From CAIQOK01 sp043781315 (lineage in GTDB: Bacteria > Verrucomicrobiota > Verrucomicrobiia > Limisphaerales > CAIQOK01): a DNA stretch of 23,207 nt. Below, one piece after another: positions 14,952 through 22,842 of the stretch (position 1 is the first letter of the stretch; each line of letters starts with the position of its first letter). The position numbers and the translations under genes are program-made. The stretch covers positions 1 through 23,207 of the forward strand of contig JAYWBR010000011.1 in NCBI GenBank assembly GCA_043781315.1, read 5' to 3'. The notes beneath the pieces are model-generated. The model had not been told where the DNA came from, searched no databases, and was given only the letters and a program-made list of their open reading frames with translations.

Positions 14952-15653
14952 ATGGACAAACCGCCACCTCAAGTCAAAGCCGGTCTCGAACAACCCCGCG
15001 CCACGCGCGAAGTCGCGTTCGTCCAGTTCATGCTCGGCCTGTTTTTGCATGTCGTGCTTGCCCTGCCGTTCCTGCGGCGCACGCACGGCCTCGGGCGGCT
15101 GCGCCCGGAGCAGCGCCATCTATTCGTCATCAATCACATCAGCCTGCTCGACACGCTGGTGGTGGCGACGCTGTGCTGGCGTTCGCGGTGTTATCCGATC
15201 CTCGTGCTCGGCGACAAGAACGTCTGGCACGCCTCATGGCTTCGGAAATTTCTCAGTCGCCGCACCGCTTTTCTGCTAGAGCGCGGCAAGCTCAATCCCA
15301 AACGGATTGACGAACTGGAAGCGTTTGGTCGCGCGAGCCGGGAGTTTCAACTGATCGTTTTTCCCGAAGGCACGCGGGGTGACGGCGTGAACGTCGCGCC
15401 ATGCCGGCCGGGAATTTATTTCATCGCGCAAGCCGCGCACGTGCCCATCGTGCCGGTCTTCATTGAGAACATGCAGTTGGTTTCCACGAAGAGCGGGCGG
15501 TTCCATCCGATTCAGGGCTGGCGCAAAGTGGAGGTTCACTTTGGCGAACCCATCGCACCGGAAAAATATCTACCGCTGCCGCGCGAGGAGTTTTTGGAAT
15601 TCGTGCGCCAGAGCATCCTGGCGGCGCGGATCACGGAGCGCGGCGAACCTTGA
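14952..15653 (+). CDS. PlsC-type lysophospholipid/1-acylglycerol-3-phosphate acyltransferase
   Basis: A 233-residue membrane-associated acyltransferase. It has a hydrophobic N-terminal segment (about 22-42), the catalytic NH62ISLLD67 motif, FPEGTR at 137-142, and VPIVPVFIEN. It would esterify an acyl chain from acyl-ACP or acyl-CoA onto a lysolipid-type acceptor. As the last gene of the ACP-KS operon, four bases after the C45 gene, it could build the lipid anchor of the polyene product. A role in general phosphatidate synthesis cannot be excluded. A repeat element and a convergent gene follow. Confidence 0.9.
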   Translation: MDKPPPQVKAGLEQPRATREVAFVQFMLGLFLHVVLALPFLRRTHGLGRLRPEQRHLFVINHISLLDTLVVATLCWRSRCYPILVLGDKNVWHASWLRKFLSRRTAFLLERGKLNPKRIDELEAFGRASREFQLIVFPEGTRGDGVNVAPCRPGIYFIAQAAHVPIVPVFIENMQLVSTKSGRFHPIQGWRKVEVHFGEPIAPEKYLPLPREEFLEFVRQSILAARITERGEP

Positions 15654-15660
15654 CAGGTTG

Positions 15661-15753
15661 GGGAACATTCAACGCTCAACATTCAACCTCGAACATCCAA
15701 TTTTCCCGCGCTGGCCGTCCACAGCTCCCCGAAGTTGGGCGTTGAATGTTTCC
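15661..15753. repeat. Inverted-repeat element of the 'aacattcaac' family, copy 2
   Basis: The arms 15661-15673 and 15741-15753 pair with aacattcaac/gttgaatgtt at their core and one G-T pair. The element shares gttgggcgttgaatgtt with the copy at 10720-10814 but its centre is different. It fills the gap between the convergent PlsC and GH13 genes (stops at 15653 and 15759), where it could serve as a terminator for both. Confidence 0.85.
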
Positions 15754-15758
15754 AGTCT

Positions 15759-17024
15759 TCATTTCCCCGTCACCAGCACAATCCCCTGACCCGGACGCAG
15801 TCCGTATTCAAACGGTGTGGGCAGATAGTCGAGCGGAAATTCCGGCGAGACATCGGTGAGCGGGCCGGCCGCCTGGACGTATTGGTAAAGATTGCCCGTG
15901 TAAAAGTGCTGCTGGTTGTGCGGATCCTTGTTGAGGATGATCAACGCCTCCTGCTTCGCGTGCAGCGAACCTTTCCACAGCAGCAGGATGTTTGGATTTT
16001 CCGTCGGCAAAATTTCCGTGGGCGCGTCCTCCAGAAAAATCCGGTTCTCTGCTTTCACCCGGTTGACGTTTTTAATGAAGGCCGTCAGATCAACCCTCGT
16101 CGTTTCCCAGTCGGCGGGCCGCGTGTTCACCACATGCAACCGCTGTCGGAAACCAAACTCGAAACCCATCGGCATCATCACGCCCGCCGAGTAGAGCGCG
16201 CTGAAAAGATAATTGCGCTTCAGCGCGTCCACGTTGCCGTGCAGCTCCTCGGCCAGTCGTGGCGTGTCGTGGCTCTCGGGAAAGCTGACCGACTTGGCGG
16301 TCTCGCGGGTGAGGTCGTATTGCTTGAGCAACCACGGGCTGGAAAAATCCCACCACTTCGAGCTGTTGAAAATATATTCAAACCCCGCCTGCGCCGTCCG
16401 CGCGGTTTCCAGCGGTGAACAGCCCAGCGTCTCCGCCAGAAACACCACGTCGGGATGTTTGTGCTTCGTCTCGGCAATGAGCCGCCGCCAGAATTTTTCC
16501 GGCACCTGATACGCCGCGTCGCAGCGAAATCCCCGGATGCCGAGGTCCACCAGAAATTCCACCACGCGCGACAGGTATTTGAAAAGCCCTTCCTCGTCCT
16601 TACTCTTCTGGTGCTCGAACTGCGCGAGATCCTTCCACACCACGGTTTTTTTTCCTTCCTGACACGACGGGTGGACGACCTTCCCCTTTTCGCGCCGGAA
16701 CCACGCGGGTTTCTCCGTGAGCAGTTCCGAATCAAACGCGCAATGACTCACGACCAGGTCCACCATCAACTTCAACCCCAGTGCGTCGGCTTGCGCGGCG
16801 ACGCGTTTGAATTGCTCCAACTCGGTGCGCGAATCGGCTTCATCCACGAACAGCGGGTTCAGCCGGAAATAATCCTTGATCGAATACAGGCTGCCGGAAA
16901 ATCCCGGATACTGAATCGGGTTAATAAACACCCAGTCGAAATTCAAATCCGCCGCACGTTGCAGATGCGGCGTCCAGTCGGGAAACTTCCCGGCCAGCAG
17001 CGGAAATAAATTGTAGATTCTCAT
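15759..17024 (-). CDS. GH13 family alpha-glucan enzyme, GlgE-like
   Basis: A 421-residue alpha-amylase-superfamily enzyme. The TIM-barrel motifs are intact: DLVVSH (89-94), GFRCD169A (nucleophile), FLAE198 (acid/base) and SHD253TP. The stretch FINPIQYPGFSGSLYSIKDY is close to the maltosyltransferase GlgE group (GH13_3) rather than secreted amylases. There is no signal peptide, so it acts in the cytosol. It is shorter than full GlgE (about 650-700 residues) and lacks the N-terminal extra domain, so hydrolase, phosphorylase-like or maltosyltransferase activity are all possible. It is the third gene of the water-dikinase operon, starting five bases after the isomerase stop. Confidence 0.85.
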   Translation of the reverse strand: MRIYNLFPLLAGKFPDWTPHLQRAADLNFDWVFINPIQYPGFSGSLYSIKDYFRLNPLFVDEADSRTELEQFKRVAAQADALGLKLMVDLVVSHCAFDSELLTEKPAWFRREKGKVVHPSCQEGKKTVVWKDLAQFEHQKSKDEEGLFKYLSRVVEFLVDLGIRGFRCDAAYQVPEKFWRRLIAETKHKHPDVVFLAETLGCSPLETARTAQAGFEYIFNSSKWWDFSSPWLLKQYDLTRETAKSVSFPESHDTPRLAEELHGNVDALKRNYLFSALYSAGVMMPMGFEFGFRQRLHVVNTRPADWETTRVDLTAFIKNVNRVKAENRIFLEDAPTEILPTENPNILLLWKGSLHAKQEALIILNKDPHNQQHFYTGNLYQYVQAAGPLTDVSPEFPLDYLPTPFEYGLRPGQGIVLVTGK

Positions 17025-17029
17025 GCAGT

Positions 17030-17887
17030 TTATCGGTTCGCGCCGCGCCGGACTTCAAGCAATTCCACCAGCCGGTCGCGAGCGTTCACTAGCAGCGTCG
17101 GCGGCTGCGGCCACTGTTCCAGGATCGCGCAGCCGGAAAACTTTCTCGCGCGCAACCGTTCCATCAGTCCGACGATCCCCGCCGGATTTTCCCGCGCCGG
17201 GCCGGTGAACAACGCCAGGTGGCTGTCGCGGTCGCCAAAGTTTTCATGCAAATGCAGATGGATGACCGGCACGTCCGCGCCCAAGGCGTCGAAGTATTTC
17301 CAATAATTATTCTGCGTCGCGCCAAACAGGTTTGCGTGACCGAGGTCGAAACACATGCCCGCGTGGGCTGAGGGAAATTCTCCGCGCCGGCGAAGCACCG
17401 CAAAGCAGTGGTTGAAATCCTGCGGCCCGGTCCAGACGGTGTTTTCAATCGCGAGTTTCAACCCGGCTTCCGCCGTCAGCCGCAGTGTCGGGCCAAGCGA
17501 TTCCACAAATCGCTCCACACCTTGCTCCACCTCCAGATGCAAATTCACAAGCGTCGCGCCCAGATCGTGCGCGAACTCAACCGTCGTGCGCAGGCGCGCG
17601 TCAGCGGCATTTGCCACCGGATTGAACGTCAGCGGCGCGTGAACGGTCAGCTCCATTTTTTTGTCGCGCGCCGTCCGGCAAATCGCCCGCCGCGTGTCAC
17701 CGCTCAAATCATTTTCATCCCAGCCGCCGGTGCCGGAATAGCCGCGATCCGGGAAAAACTCGAAGGCGGTGAAGCCATTGGCCACCGCAAACTCAAACGG
17801 TTCCAGCACCGCTGCCGCAAACGAAGTCTGGTTGCCGATGCGCAAGGAAAACTTCGGTTCGCCTTTTTGTTTTGTCGGGGAACTCAT
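17030..17887 (-). CDS. TIM-barrel sugar isomerase/epimerase-like protein
   Basis: A 285-residue protein of the xylose isomerase-like/AP endonuclease 2 superfamily. Candidate metal ligands are ordered as in sugar epimerases: LAIENT (Glu), CFDLGHAN (Asp and His), HLHLHEN (His) and ILEQW (Glu). The substrate is unknown. It sits ten bases after the water dikinase gene and five before the GH13 gene, so a role in handling sugars released from phosphorylated glucan is a reasonable guess. A metal-dependent sugar-phosphate phosphatase or endonuclease role is less likely but not excluded. Confidence 0.82.
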   Translation of the reverse strand: MSSPTKQKGEPKFSLRIGNQTSFAAAVLEPFEFAVANGFTAFEFFPDRGYSGTGGWDENDLSGDTRRAICRTARDKKMELTVHAPLTFNPVANAADARLRTTVEFAHDLGATLVNLHLEVEQGVERFVESLGPTLRLTAEAGLKLAIENTVWTGPQDFNHCFAVLRRRGEFPSAHAGMCFDLGHANLFGATQNNYWKYFDALGADVPVIHLHLHENFGDRDSHLALFTGPARENPAGIVGLMERLRARKFSGCAILEQWPQPPTLLVNARDRLVELLEVRRGANR

Positions 17888-17897
17888 GGCGGCGCAT

Positions 17898-20800
17898 TCA
17901 GGTTAGCCCCACCTGCGGCCGCGATTGCACCACGAAAAACTTGCCGCCGACAAATGCACCCTCGATGTCTTGCGGCCCATTGAAGGCAGCGTCAACCGCG
18001 CTGGCCAACTGCGCGATCTTGCCGGCGAACTCCGCGCGGAAAGTTTCGTCCCAGACTAGTTTGTCGCCAGTGTAGTCAAGGGTTTCTTCGCGCGGCGGTT
18101 GCAGCAGCACGCTGTCGTAGAGGCCCGCGCCCGCGTAGCCGGCCAAATCTTCCGCATTCGAGTCCGAGCGAAAAATCAGACCGCCGCCGAACAGTCCAAT
18201 GTTCTTGCCGGGATACGCCAGCACCGCCGCCCGTTGGCTGGCTTTGCCAAAAATAAAACTCATCGCGCGACCCGGATAATTGCCGACGAGCGTTTCGCCC
18301 AGCCCGCGCACGACCTCGGCGTAAAGCTCGTCGCGGTTGCCGTTGAGCGGATTGACCGTGTGCAGCACAAACGCATACTCGGCTTCGACGACTTCCTGAA
18401 TCAACACCGCCATCTGCACCGAATCATGCGGAAACCCGCGCGCCTGCCGGCTGAAGTAAGCACGATCATTCCACTGCGACGCCCACACCTGCTTGATGCG
18501 CGTCGCGGCGAGATTCCAATCTCCCGGCGCAGGCAAACCCTCGGCCTGCATCAGGCGCTGGATGTCGGCGCGCAAAGTTTCCGGCAGCGCCAGTTCCAAA
18601 ATACAGTTGCGAACTTCCGCCAGTTTCTCTGTCGGGTCTTTTGGAATTTCTCCGACCAGCTTGACGTGAGTCGCGGCCACCGTCGCGTTCGCCCTGTCCG
18701 CCAGCACGGCATCAAACACGCCGAACGGCAGCGCGATTGAACGCGGCGTGCGAATCCAGTCCGGCAATTTTTCCGCCAGCGTCTTGAGATGAAACGATTT
18801 TCCCCCGACCGCGCCCCTGGCAAAATCCTTCAACCGCAACGACTGCAACGTCGGCTTGGCACGAGCGATCTGTTTCGTGGCTGTGGCCGTGGTTTTAACT
18901 ACGCCAGTCTTTGGGGTCGCCCGTGGAGCTTCCGCAAATAAAACATCGCCCGCCGCACTGACCTTCAGCTCGATCACTTTGCCGCTCATGGCGCGCAACT
19001 TGTCGAAACACGCGCGGTCGTAGCATGTCGCAAAGAGCAGGTTCGCGTTACGCGCGCGCACGGCGACGTGCGAGACCAAATCCACCGAACTCGGCGTGAT
19101 GACGGCGCGCACGCCTTCCGGCGGTTCCTCGTCGCCATGAACTTTTTCGGCGACGATGATCGTGGGTTGCGCAAACTTCTTTCCCTGGATTTCCCGCAAC
19201 GACTCGACCGCCTCGATCTGGCCGATGGCCGCGCTGGGACTGATGACCTGCCAGTCGCCCAGCTTCGCGCTCTTGCGCAGGAGCGGATCGAGATGGCGGA
19301 TGAGCAGCGACAGGACAAACGCCGGCTGACCGCGCACGACTTCCTCGGAAAATAATTTCACGGCCCATTCGTCGGCGTTGAAAGCCTGGCCCAGTTTTTC
19401 CGCGACGGGTTGAAGCTCCTGATAGCTGCGGTCAATGCCGTCGGCGAGGGCGCGACCGAGCCGGTCCAACGCGGCCTTGGCGTGCAGCGACCAGTCGGGT
19501 GTGAAACGGTTGTGCGCCGGCAGCCGCTGCCATTCATGATGGCACTGGGCGAGTTCGGCGGCAGTGGCACGGGCGTCTCGCCCGTTCGTTTCCGCCCCTC
19601 CAAAATCATGCCCTGAATCACACGGGCGGGATGCCCGTGCCACTATTAAATTCTCCAGCACGCGTCCGACCAGGTCGAAGAGCTGGTCTCCGGAAAATCC
19701 CGAATGAATGCTGCGCTCGATGACCACGCGCAAAATATCTTCCAGCGCCAGGTCGAGGCAGAGCAGCTCACGGGCGCCGCGCGCGTCGGCTTCCTGCTCA
19801 AGCCGGGCAACCACGTTTTTTCGCACCGAGCTGATGCTGGCGACAATGTCGGTGATAGACGCGGCGGGATTGCGGAACTGCTGCCGGATGAAATTCAGCG
19901 CGTCCCGCGCGCCGCCATCGAGCAGATGCCCGGCGGAGTTGGCGGCGGTTTCGAGGTCCGTGGCCGAGTGGACGGACTTGAGCAGCGTGAGGTAATTCCC
20001 AAAGTCGTGGAGCAAACCGTCGCGCAGATGCGGATGCCACTCCGGCTGGTTGGTGATGGGCCGGTCGAAATTAGCGAGGCGCTCCTTCGTCACTCCGCCC
20101 GCCGCGAGGGTTTCGAAATAGCGGTTGAGATCGCCGTGGTGCTGGAGGAAGGCGAGATACGCTTCGCAGATCACGATGTCGTCGGGCGTCGTGTTGTTGT
20201 GCAGTTTCTGATGCCATTGCTCCATCCACGTTCCGCCGACTTCCTTGATGTGGTGGCGGTGCATGATCTGGAGAATTTCGTCGCGGATACGCTGGCCGTC
20301 GCCGCCGCGGCCGACGCCGGTGAGCGCGAGGCGGATCAAGTCGCGGCTGCCCGGCTGTTCCCGCCAAAGCGAGGCGAGCTTGAGCGTCAGGCGATCCTGC
20401 GCGTGGGAAAGTTCCTTGGGTTTGGTGTTGTAATTGCGCTGCCAGGTGAGCTGGCGGATGGCGGAGAAACGCAGCCAGACAAACAGCGTCACCCAGCCGG
20501 CGCGCGCCTCGCGCACCTCCGCCATCAACTCATGGCAGAGGTTGTAGCGGTGCATCAGCGTCCAGCCGTGCTGGCCCATTTCGCCTTCGATGATGCGGTC
20601 GGCGAGCGGGGAGCCGTCGGGTTTGGTTTCGGCGAGTTGGAGGAAAAAATCCTTGCCGCCATTGTTTTCCCAGCGGCGGGTTTCCGGGCAGAACAAAACA
20701 AACGCGAGGAAGGGCGGCGGAGAATCCTTTTGCAAGTGCAGCACGACCTGCTGTTCCCCGCCGGCTCCGGTGAAGGAAGTTTGCACGGCCTGCGCGCTGA

Positions 20801-20996
20801 AGGCGGCGGTGGCGGTTGGCCAGATTTGTTCGGGCGGGAGTTTCCACGCGCCGTTCCGCCGGTCGGCCACGCCCCAGTGCAGAATGTGTTTGCCCGCGCC
20901 CCGGAGTCGAAAGGTCAGTTGCAGCCCCGCTGGCGCCGGGGTTTTTTCCACACCGAGCCACAAATCTTTGCGATCCGCAATGAGGACATCAATCAC
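17898..20996 (-). CDS. Alpha-glucan, water dikinase (plant GWD-like)
   Basis: It transfers the beta-phosphate of ATP to alpha-glucan, releasing AMP and phosphate. The 1032-residue protein aligns in order with plant GWD. Residues about 8-122 resemble the starch-binding CBM45 (HWG at 40-42, RWENNGGKDF at 108-117). WQRNYNTKPKE (185-195), GVGRGGDGQRIRDEIL (227-242) and QWHQKLHNNTTPDD (260-273) are GWD-specific. The phosphohistidine domain has VSH643VAVRARN, and the C-terminal ATP-binding domain spans about 729-1032 (VWASQWNDRAYFS, GLGETLVGNYPGRAMSF, IIFRSDSN-like FRSDSNAEDLAGYAGAG). Those motifs exclude PEP synthase. Residues about 451-478 are encoded by a REPIN-like insertion. GTG 20996 is the start: TAA lies in frame four codons upstream. 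First gene of a three-gene operon. Confidence 0.93.
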   Translation of the reverse strand: MIDVLIADRKDLWLGVEKTPAPAGLQLTFRLRGAGKHILHWGVADRRNGAWKLPPEQIWPTATAAFSAQAVQTSFTGAGGEQQVVLHLQKDSPPPFLAFVLFCPETRRWENNGGKDFFLQLAETKPDGSPLADRIIEGEMGQHGWTLMHRYNLCHELMAEVREARAGWVTLFVWLRFSAIRQLTWQRNYNTKPKELSHAQDRLTLKLASLWREQPGSRDLIRLALTGVGRGGDGQRIRDEILQIMHRHHIKEVGGTWMEQWHQKLHNNTTPDDIVICEAYLAFLQHHGDLNRYFETLAAGGVTKERLANFDRPITNQPEWHPHLRDGLLHDFGNYLTLLKSVHSATDLETAANSAGHLLDGGARDALNFIRQQFRNPAASITDIVASISSVRKNVVARLEQEADARGARELLCLDLALEDILRVVIERSIHSGFSGDQLFDLVGRVLENLIVARASRPCDSGHDFGGAETNGRDARATAAELAQCHHEWQRLPAHNRFTPDWSLHAKAALDRLGRALADGIDRSYQELQPVAEKLGQAFNADEWAVKLFSEEVVRGQPAFVLSLLIRHLDPLLRKSAKLGDWQVISPSAAIGQIEAVESLREIQGKKFAQPTIIVAEKVHGDEEPPEGVRAVITPSSVDLVSHVAVRARNANLLFATCYDRACFDKLRAMSGKVIELKVSAAGDVLFAEAPRATPKTGVVKTTATATKQIARAKPTLQSLRLKDFARGAVGGKSFHLKTLAEKLPDWIRTPRSIALPFGVFDAVLADRANATVAATHVKLVGEIPKDPTEKLAEVRNCILELALPETLRADIQRLMQAEGLPAPGDWNLAATRIKQVWASQWNDRAYFSRQARGFPHDSVQMAVLIQEVVEAEYAFVLHTVNPLNGNRDELYAEVVRGLGETLVGNYPGRAMSFIFGKASQRAAVLAYPGKNIGLFGGGLIFRSDSNAEDLAGYAGAGLYDSVLLQPPREETLDYTGDKLVWDETFRAEFAGKIAQLASAVDAAFNGPQDIEGAFVGGKFFVVQSRPQVGLT
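19563..19644. repeat. REPIN-like palindromic element, copy 2, inside the water dikinase gene
   Basis: Ends agtggcacgggc (19563-19574) and gcccgtgccact (19633-19644) are exact 12-base inverted repeats. Each end forms its own hairpin (acgggcg/cgcccgt and acgggc/gcccgt). The ends match the copy at 4684-4835. Read on the minus strand it gives VARASRPC ... NGRDARAT, a peptide typical of translated verrucomicrobial repeats, without a stop or frameshift. Confidence 0.92.
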
Positions 20997-21093
20997 CCGG
21001 AACTGTTAAGTGGCGGCTGCCGGATTGGCAAACATTATTTCCCCGCGTCAAACAAGGGTTGCGTTTGTCCGGCAAATTTGAAGCAATGTGGCC
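20997..21093. promoter_or_regulatory. Divergent promoter region between water dikinase and ruvX genes
   Basis: A 91-97-base spacer holds the starts of both divergent operons (GTG 20996 on minus, GTG 21088 or 21094 on plus), so promoters for both must lie in or overlap it. No confident -35/-10 pair or operator is visible. Confidence 0.35.
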
Positions 21094-21507
21094 GTGCGCA
21101 TTCTTGCTTTGGATCACGGAACAAAACGGGTCGGGGTGGCGGTCAGCGATGAATTGAAAATGATCGCCCTGCCGCTGGAGTTCATCCCGGCCGAACCGGT
21201 CGAGGCGTTGCTCGAACGGCTCAAGACCCTCATCCGCGAAAAAGAAGTGGAACTGTTCCTGATCGGGATGCCGCGCAACATGGACGGCAGCTATGGGCCA
21301 GCGGCCTTGAAGGTGCAGGAGTTCGCCGCCGTGCTGCGCGCGAAATTCGCCGTGCCGATCAAGCTGTGGGACGAACGTCTGACCACGACGCAGGCGCAAA
21401 AGTTTTTAATCTCCGCCGGCGTTCGTCGCGAGCGGCGGAAGGAAAAAGTGGATCAGACAGCGGCGGCGATTTTTCTCCAGAGTTACTTGGACAGTCTGAC
21501 GCAATGA
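21088..21507 (+). CDS. ruvX: Putative Holliday junction resolvase / pre-16S rRNA nuclease RuvX (YqgF)
   Basis: A 139-residue RNase H-like nuclease required for maturation of the 16S rRNA 5' end, also proposed as a Holliday junction resolvase. The family blocks are present: ALDHGTKRVGVAVSD (first catalytic Asp), LIGMPRNMDGSYG, WDERLTT and VDQTAAAIFLQSYL (final Asp). The length is normal. GTG 21088 and GTG 21094 are both possible starts; the second gives the usual MRILALDHG N-terminus. No Shine-Dalgarno site is visible. It heads a plus-strand RNA-modification cluster with truA and trmL. Confidence 0.92.
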   Translation: MAVRILALDHGTKRVGVAVSDELKMIALPLEFIPAEPVEALLERLKTLIREKEVELFLIGMPRNMDGSYGPAALKVQEFAAVLRAKFAVPIKLWDERLTTTQAQKFLISAGVRRERRKEKVDQTAAAIFLQSYLDSLTQ

Positions 21508-21508
21508 A

Positions 21509-21573
21509 TGAAACGTGAGGCGTGAAACGTGAATCAGTCATCACGTTTTCACGTTTCACGTTTTTACGTTTCA
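21509..21573. repeat. Inverted-repeat element of the 'cgtgaaacgtgaa' family
   Basis: cgtgaaacgtgaa (21521-21533) and ttcacgtttcacg (21548-21560) are exact complements, flanked by an outer pair tgaaacgt (21509-21516) and acgtttca (21566-21573). The element fills the ruvX-truA gap from one base after the ruvX stop to just before GTG 21577. Confidence 0.85.
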
Positions 21574-21576
21574 CCA

Positions 21577-22362
21577 GTGAACACCCGCAAATACAAACTC
21601 ACCATCGCCTACGACGGCACGGCTTACCAAGGCTGGCAGTTGCAGAAGGTCGGCCTGGGCGTGCAGGAAAAGGTTGAGGGCGCGCTGGCGAAACTTTATC
21701 CCAGCACGCCGCGACTGCACAGTTCCAGCCGCACCGACACGGGCGTTCACGCGCTCGGCATGGTAGCGCACTTTGAAGTTCCCCTGGCCGAGGCGAAGCT
21801 GCCCGCGCGGCGAATTGCGCTCGCGCTCAACGCCTGGCTGCCGGACGACATCCGCGTGCAGGCTTCGGTGCAGGCGGCAAAGGGTTTTCACGCGCGCTTC
21901 CACGCCAGCGGCAAACAATACCGCTACTACGTCTGGAATCATCACGCGATGAATCCGCTGCTGGAAAAAACCGCGTGGCATGTGACGCGCAAACTGGATC
22001 TGAAAAAAATGCGCGCCGCCGCGAAAGCGTTTCCCGGCAACCATGATTTCCAATCCTTCACGGCCAAGACGGATTACGAACCCGGCACCACCACGCGCCG
22101 GTTGACGCGGTGCGACATTTCCAAAAACGGGCCGCTCTACACGTTCACCCTCGAGGGTGAGGGGTTTCTTTACCGCATGTGCCGGGGCATCGTCGGCACG
22201 CTGGTTCAAATTGGCTTCGGCAAATTTCCGCCGGGCGAAGTCAAAACCATGCTTGCGAAGAAAGACCGCCGCACCGCCGGCATGAGCGCGCCGGCGCACG
22301 GCCTGGTGTTGCAGAAAGTTTTTTACAAAAAGCCTTTGCCTGCCCGACGTCAGAAGTCATGA
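21577..22362 (+). CDS. truA: tRNA pseudouridine(38-40) synthase TruA
   Basis: Converts uridines 38-40 of the tRNA anticodon stem-loop to pseudouridine. TruA blocks: YKLTIAYDGTAYQGWQLQ at the N-terminus, the catalytic Asp in SSRTDTGVHALG, FHARFHASGKQYRYYVWN, NHDFQSFTAK and GEGFLYRMCRGIVGTL. GTG 21577 gives a 261-residue protein of normal length. The frame stays open upstream to GTG 21529, but those 16 codons lie in a palindromic repeat and encode an unlikely HVSRFYVS leader. The TGA overlaps the trmL ATG (ATGA, 22359-22362). Confidence 0.92.
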   Translation: MNTRKYKLTIAYDGTAYQGWQLQKVGLGVQEKVEGALAKLYPSTPRLHSSSRTDTGVHALGMVAHFEVPLAEAKLPARRIALALNAWLPDDIRVQASVQAAKGFHARFHASGKQYRYYVWNHHAMNPLLEKTAWHVTRKLDLKKMRAAAKAFPGNHDFQSFTAKTDYEPGTTTRRLTRCDISKNGPLYTFTLEGEGFLYRMCRGIVGTLVQIGFGKFPPGEVKTMLAKKDRRTAGMSAPAHGLVLQKVFYKKPLPARRQKS

Positions 22363-22823
22363 ACATCGTTTTGCTCGAACCCGAAATCCCGCCGAACACC
22401 GGCAACGTGGCCCGGCTCTGTGCCGCGACGAAATCCACCTTGCACTTGATCGAGCCGTTCGGGTTCAAGCTGGACGACGCGCAGCTCAAGCGCGCCGGGA
22501 TGGATTACTGGCAGCACGTCACCTGGCACCGTTGGAAAAACTGGACGGCGTTTTGCGACGGCTTGCCGGCTGACGCGCGGCTGTGGTTGGTTGAGTCAGA
22601 CGGGCCGCAACTTTACTCGGACGTGAAATTCGCCACCGATGATTACCTCGTGTTCGGTCGGGAGACGGCGGGGCTGCCGAAAAAAATCCTGGAAGAAAAC
22701 CGCGCGCGCTGGCTGCGGATTCCGATGTTCAATACGGAGGCGCGGTCCTTGAACTTGTCCAACTGCGTGGCGCTGGTGTTGTTCGAGGCGTTGCGGCAGC
22801 AGGATTTTTCCGGCGAGCTTTGA
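22359..22823 (+). CDS. trmL: tRNA (cytidine(34)-2'-O)-methyltransferase TrmL
   Basis: A SPOUT methyltransferase that adds a 2'-O-methyl group to the wobble nucleotide of tRNA-Leu isoacceptors using S-adenosylmethionine. The 154-residue single-domain protein has PEIPPNTGNVARLCAAT, LIEPFGFKLDD, the knot motifs LVFGRETAGLP and IPMFNTEARSLNLSNCVAL, all typical of TrmL/YibK. ATG 22359 overlaps the truA stop. The longer open frame from 22179 runs antisense to family expectation within truA and is not used. An inverted-repeat element follows. Confidence 0.93.
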   Translation: MNIVLLEPEIPPNTGNVARLCAATKSTLHLIEPFGFKLDDAQLKRAGMDYWQHVTWHRWKNWTAFCDGLPADARLWLVESDGPQLYSDVKFATDDYLVFGRETAGLPKKILEENRARWLRIPMFNTEARSLNLSNCVALVLFEALRQQDFSGEL

Positions 22824-22842
22824 TTTCGTATTCAGCAAGCGG

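Noticed and set aside
15735..16418. Plus-strand frames opposite the GH13 gene as separate genes
   Set aside because: They mirror the GH13 coding strand and start within or beside the repeat at 15661-15753. No recognisable domain is present.
17898..20996. Annotation as PEP synthase or pyruvate phosphate dikinase
   Set aside because: The PEP/pyruvate-type C-terminal TIM barrel is absent, and the N-terminal half carries GWD-specific blocks and a CBM45-like region.
19704..21152. Long plus-strand open frame (482 codons) opposite the water dikinase gene
   Set aside because: Its translation is low-complexity (Arg/Ala/Gly/Val rich) and lacks domain signatures, whereas the minus strand has a complete ordered set of GWD motifs. 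It is a high-GC shadow.
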